Part shown: positions 5,815 to 8,356 of the stretch, piece after piece
Layout: every line of letters starts with the position of its first letter
Numbering within the stretch: position 1 is the stretch's first letter
Assembly: GCA_024636595.1 (NCBI GenBank)
Contig: JAGXGT010000117.1
Coordinates: 1 to 8,356, forward strand
Direction of reading: 5' to 3'
Source of the DNA: Sphingomonadales bacterium
GTDB taxonomy: Bacteria > Pseudomonadota > Alphaproteobacteria > Sphingomonadales > Sphingomonadaceae
Length of the DNA stretch: 8,356 bases
Notes under the pieces: model-generated
What the model was told of the DNA's origin: nothing
Seen by the model: only the letters and a program-made list of their open reading frames with translations
The model's database searches: none
Position numbers and translations under genes: made by a program

Positions 5815-7947
5815 TGCGAGACCGATCGCGTGCGCCAAAAAGGCATAGATCTCGGAATATTCCTCTATCAGCTTGTCCGTCGGCTTGCCGCTACCATGAC
5901 CGGCGCGGGTCTCGATCCGGATAAGATGCGGGGCATCGCCCGTATCCAGCGCCTGCAACCGTGCGGTATATTTGAAGCTATGGCCAGGAACCACCCGGTC
6001 ATCGGTATCAGCGGTGGAAACGATCAAGGCCGGATAGTCCACCCCGTCCTTGATATTGTGATAAGGCGAATAACCGAGCAGCGTCTTGAAGTCCTGCTCC
6101 TTGTTCGGATAACCATAATCGTCGACCCAATAACGGCCAGCGGTGAACCGGTCAAAGCGGAGCATATCCATCACGCCGACCGCAGCATGTCCTGCGGTAA
6201 ACAGATCTGGGCGCTGATTCATGACAGCACCGATCAACAGCCCCCCATTCGACCGGCCTTCAATCGCCAGGCCGTCTGCCGGGGTAATGCCCTCGCTGAT
6301 CAGATATTCGCCAGCGGCGATAAAATCGTCGAAGACATTCTGCTTGTTCTGCAAGCGGCCAGCGTCATGCCATTCCTTGCCATATTCGCCGCCACCACGC
6401 AGGTTCGCCGAGGCGAACACGCCGCCCGCTTCGACCCATGCCATCCAGGCCGGCTTATATTGCGGCAATACGGAAATATTGAACCCGCCATAACCGTAAA
6501 GCAACGTGGGCGCGCCGTCGGAAAGATTCTGGCCCTTCTTGTGCACCAGAAACATCGGTATCCTGGTCCCGTCCTTGCTCTCGTAAAAGCGCTGGGTGAC
6601 TTCTACCGCTGCAGGATCGAATGGCAGCGACGGTTCTGCCCAGACAGTCGGCTCCGACGATGGCTCGTAACGGAATACCGTGGTTGGCCGATTGAAGCTT
6701 TGAAAGGTGAAAAAACCTTCGTCGCTTTTGATCGAACCGCTGAGGCTACCCACTTGCCCCGGTCCGGGAAGATCCAGCGCGCCAAGCGCCTTGCCGTCCA
6801 GATCGAATGTGGAAAGCTGGCTTTTGGCATCGACAAGATAGCTGATCACCAGCCGGTCGCCGACAATCATCGCGCCATCAATCACCGCGTCGCTCTCCGC
6901 AACCAGCTCGGTAAATTCCGGGACGTCCGCGCTGAGGTCGGTTTTGACCACGCGCAATCGCGGCGCATCCTTGTTGGTGATGAAATATAATGTTTCGCCA
7001 ACACCGTCGATCAGCCGCCAGTCATTTTCAAAGCCGCTGACCAGCTTGCGCGTTTCCAGCTTTGCCGCATCCACTTTGATCAGCGTGATTTCATAGCGGT
7101 CATCGGTACCGGAGGAGGATGTGATCACCACCCATTCCTTGTCCGAGGTCAATTGCGCACTATGATTGAGCTCCGGCTGGTCCGGCGTTGCATAGACTTT
7201 GGTGTCCTTCGCCTGATCATTGCCAATCAGGTGCAAATAGACGGCATGATCCGCGTTCAGCGACTGAAAGGCGGCACCTTCTTCCGGCTTGGGAAAGCGG
7301 GAATAGAGAAAACCGACATTGTTGGGCAACCATGCCAGGTCGGTGAATTTGGCCCATTCGATCGTGTCCGATTGAACTTCGCCGGTCGTCACATCAAGCA
7401 CCTTCAGCGTGCGCCAGTCGGAACCGCCATCCTGAATCGCATAAGCGATCAGGCTGCCGTCACCGGACGTTTTCCAGCCGGCGAGCGCCGTTGCCCCGTC
7501 ATCCGACCATGTAGCCGGATCAATCAGCGCCCGTTCTTCACCATCTGCCCCGTCGCGGACATATAGCACCGCCTGATTCTGACCACCGCTTTTGCGTTCA
7601 TAGAAATATTTGCCGCCGGCCTCTTCCGGATTGCCCAGATCGTCATAATCGAACAATTCTGTCATCGACTTCGCCAGGACTTCGCGTTCGTCGAGCTTTT
7701 CGAGATAGGCATTGGTGACCGCATTCTCCGCCTTGACCCATTCGGCAACCTCGGCATCTTCCCGCACGTCATTTTCAAGCCAGCGATAGGGATCGGCAAT
7801 ATATTCGCCAAATTGCTCATCGACCACATCAACAGTCTTGGTTTCCGGATAGGTCAGCGAAGTTTCCTTATTTTCATGATCTGCAGCCAGCACCGGTGAA
7901 CTCACGGCCAATCCCGCGGCCAATGTCAAAAAGGTCAGATTGCGCAT
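5803..7947 (-). CDS. Prolyl oligopeptidase (family S9A), exported
   Basis: This serine peptidase cleaves short peptides after proline. Its 714 residues match the family length (about 700-720) once a signal peptide is added. The signal peptide is MRNLTFLTLAAGLAVSSPVLA, with cleavage just before ADHE, so the enzyme should act in the periplasm, as known for the Sphingomonas capsulata enzyme. An N-terminal beta-propeller region (roughly 35-440) is followed by the alpha/beta-hydrolase domain. The catalytic triad is S566 (GRSNGG), D649 (DDRVVP, first Asp) and H684 (AGHGSGKPT). YGYGGF at 484-489, RYWVDDYG and R651 match oxyanion and proline-pocket positions in pig prolyl oligopeptidase. ATG 7947 is preferred to the in-frame GTG at 7953 because TGAGG (7953-7957) sits 5 bases before the ATG and overlaps the GTG. 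The gene starts just after the rplQ terminator. Confidence 0.95.
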   Translation of the reverse strand: MRNLTFLTLAAGLAVSSPVLAADHENKETSLTYPETKTVDVVDEQFGEYIADPYRWLENDVREDAEVAEWVKAENAVTNAYLEKLDEREVLAKSMTELFDYDDLGNPEEAGGKYFYERKSGGQNQAVLYVRDGADGEERALIDPATWSDDGATALAGWKTSGDGSLIAYAIQDGGSDWRTLKVLDVTTGEVQSDTIEWAKFTDLAWLPNNVGFLYSRFPKPEEGAAFQSLNADHAVYLHLIGNDQAKDTKVYATPDQPELNHSAQLTSDKEWVVITSSSGTDDRYEITLIKVDAAKLETRKLVSGFENDWRLIDGVGETLYFITNKDAPRLRVVKTDLSADVPEFTELVAESDAVIDGAMIVGDRLVISYLVDAKSQLSTFDLDGKALGALDLPGPGQVGSLSGSIKSDEGFFTFQSFNRPTTVFRYEPSSEPTVWAEPSLPFDPAAVEVTQRFYESKDGTRIPMFLVHKKGQNLSDGAPTLLYGYGGFNISVLPQYKPAWMAWVEAGGVFASANLRGGGEYGKEWHDAGRLQNKQNVFDDFIAAGEYLISEGITPADGLAIEGRSNGGLLIGAVMNQRPDLFTAGHAAVGVMDMLRFDRFTAGRYWVDDYGYPNKEQDFKTLLGYSPYHNIKDGVDYPALIVSTADTDDRVVPGHSFKYTARLQALDTGDAPHLIRIETRAGHGSGKPTDKLIEEYSEIYAFLAHAIGLAPGN

Positions 7948-7952
7948 ATTCA

Positions 7953-7957
7953 CCTCA
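7953..7957 (-). promoter_or_regulatory. Shine-Dalgarno that sets the prolyl oligopeptidase start
   Basis: TGAGG on the minus strand has a 5-base spacer to ATG 7947. The alternative GTG start at 7953 shares its first base with this site, so it cannot use it. Confidence 0.7.
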
Positions 7958-7960
7958 GCA

Positions 7961-7998
7961 AAAGAAAAGAGGCCGCAAGCTTATCGCTCACGGCCTCT
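7961..7998 (-). terminator. Intrinsic terminator of rplQ / alpha ribosomal-protein operon
   Basis: On the minus strand AGAGGCCG (7991-7998) pairs perfectly with CGGCCTCT (7968-7975) around a 15-base loop and is followed directly by TTTCTTT (7961-7967). It lies 36 bases past the rplQ stop. Since rplQ normally ends the operon containing rpoA, this is the expected place for a strong terminator. Its T-run ends only a few bases before the Shine-Dalgarno of the next gene. Confidence 0.85.
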
Positions 7999-8033
7999 AT
8001 TATCAATTGAAACTGTTATGAGAATGAACGGGC

Positions 8034-8356
8034 TTAGGCCTCTTCGTATTCACCCTCAGCATTCTGATCCGGACCGCTGTCCTGACCCTTCGCGTCAACA
8101 TCGCGATCGACCAGTTCGATGATCGCCATCGGCGCAGCATCGGAGCCACGGAAACCGGCGCGGATGATGCGGGTATAGCCGCCACTGCGTTCAGCGTAGC
8201 GATCGGCGAGAACTTCGAAAAGTTTCTTTTCCTGGGTCTCGTCCATCAGACGCGCATGCGCGATGCGACGGTTGGACAGGCCACCTCTTTTGCCAAGCGT
8301 GATCAGTTTTTCAACAACCGGACGCAATTCTTTGGCTTTCGGAACAGTGGTCAGGA
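8034..8356 (-). CDS. rplQ: 50S ribosomal protein L17 (5' end cut by window edge)
   Basis: L17 is a protein of the large ribosomal subunit, near the peptide exit tunnel. The 106 residues in the window start inside the family motif LTTVPKAKELRP, usually near residue 35, so about 34 N-terminal residues lie beyond the right edge and the full protein would be near 140. The frame is open to the last base. A TTG at 8327 that could be mistaken for a start is the Leu of KEL. Further family motifs are VEKLITLGKRGG, RRIAHARLMDETQ, LFEVLADRY, GGYTRIIRAGFRGSDAAPMAIIELVDRD, followed by an acidic tail ending EYEEA that is typical of alphaproteobacterial L17. The gene normally follows rpoA, which is expected just outside the window. 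Confidence 0.96.
   Translation of the reverse strand, partial: LTTVPKAKELRPVVEKLITLGKRGGLSNRRIAHARLMDETQEKKLFEVLADRYAERSGGYTRIIRAGFRGSDAAPMAIIELVDRDVDAKGQDSGPDQNAEGEYEEA

Noticed and set aside
5641..6990. Plus-strand open frame of 449 codons over the 3' half of the peptidase gene
   Set aside because: It runs through the inverted repeat and is antisense to the catalytic domain of a clear prolyl oligopeptidase. It has no recognisable protein features.

Overview
The window looks like a piece of an alphaproteobacterial chromosome, most likely from the Sphingomonadales. I base this on moderately GC-rich coding sequence, an rplQ (ribosomal protein L17) with the acidic C-terminal tail typical of Alphaproteobacteria, a periplasm-targeted prolyl oligopeptidase like the one known from Sphingomonas/Novosphingobium capsulatum, and two small secreted glycine-rich DRY-repeat proteins of a sort I associate with sphingomonads. 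The genus cannot be fixed from the sequence alone.

Layout. Bases 1-4250 hold a tightly packed plus-strand operon: an acyl-CoA dehydrogenase of the ACAD10/11 type (its first codons lie outside the window), a zinc-dependent NAD alcohol dehydrogenase, an aminoglycoside-phosphotransferase-fold kinase of the ACAD10/11 type, and a short-chain dehydrogenase/reductase. The gaps are 9, 16 and 1 bases, each with a clear Shine-Dalgarno. Everything from 4260 to the right edge is on the minus strand. Reading in the direction of transcription from the right edge, these genes are rplQ (5' end outside the window), a strong intrinsic terminator, a secreted prolyl oligopeptidase, a 234-base intergenic region with a striking perfect 22-bp inverted repeat, and two tandem related genes for small exported proteins. 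The second of these meets the SDR gene tail to tail with only 9 bases between the stop codons.

How the genes may work together. In animals the APH-type kinase and the acyl-CoA dehydrogenase are fused (ACAD10, ACAD11). In the Pseudomonas putida levulinate (lva) pathway the separate kinase, ACAD-like enzyme and SDR carry a 4-hydroxyacyl-CoA through phosphorylation and phosphate removal to a 3-hydroxyacyl-CoA that can enter beta-oxidation. The four-gene operon has the same three enzyme classes plus a zinc alcohol dehydrogenase. A pathway for hydroxy- or keto-acids, or for alcohols feeding into them, is therefore a reasonable hypothesis, but the substrate is not visible. The minus-strand half combines housekeeping (end of the alpha ribosomal-protein operon), periplasmic peptide turnover and envelope proteins of unknown function.

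The points most worth a second look are the perfect inverted repeat at 5659-5708, the split kinase/ACAD operon, and the two exported paralogues, one of which carries seven DRY-like pentapeptide repeats. I found no RNA genes, CRISPR array, insertion sequence or phage gene.
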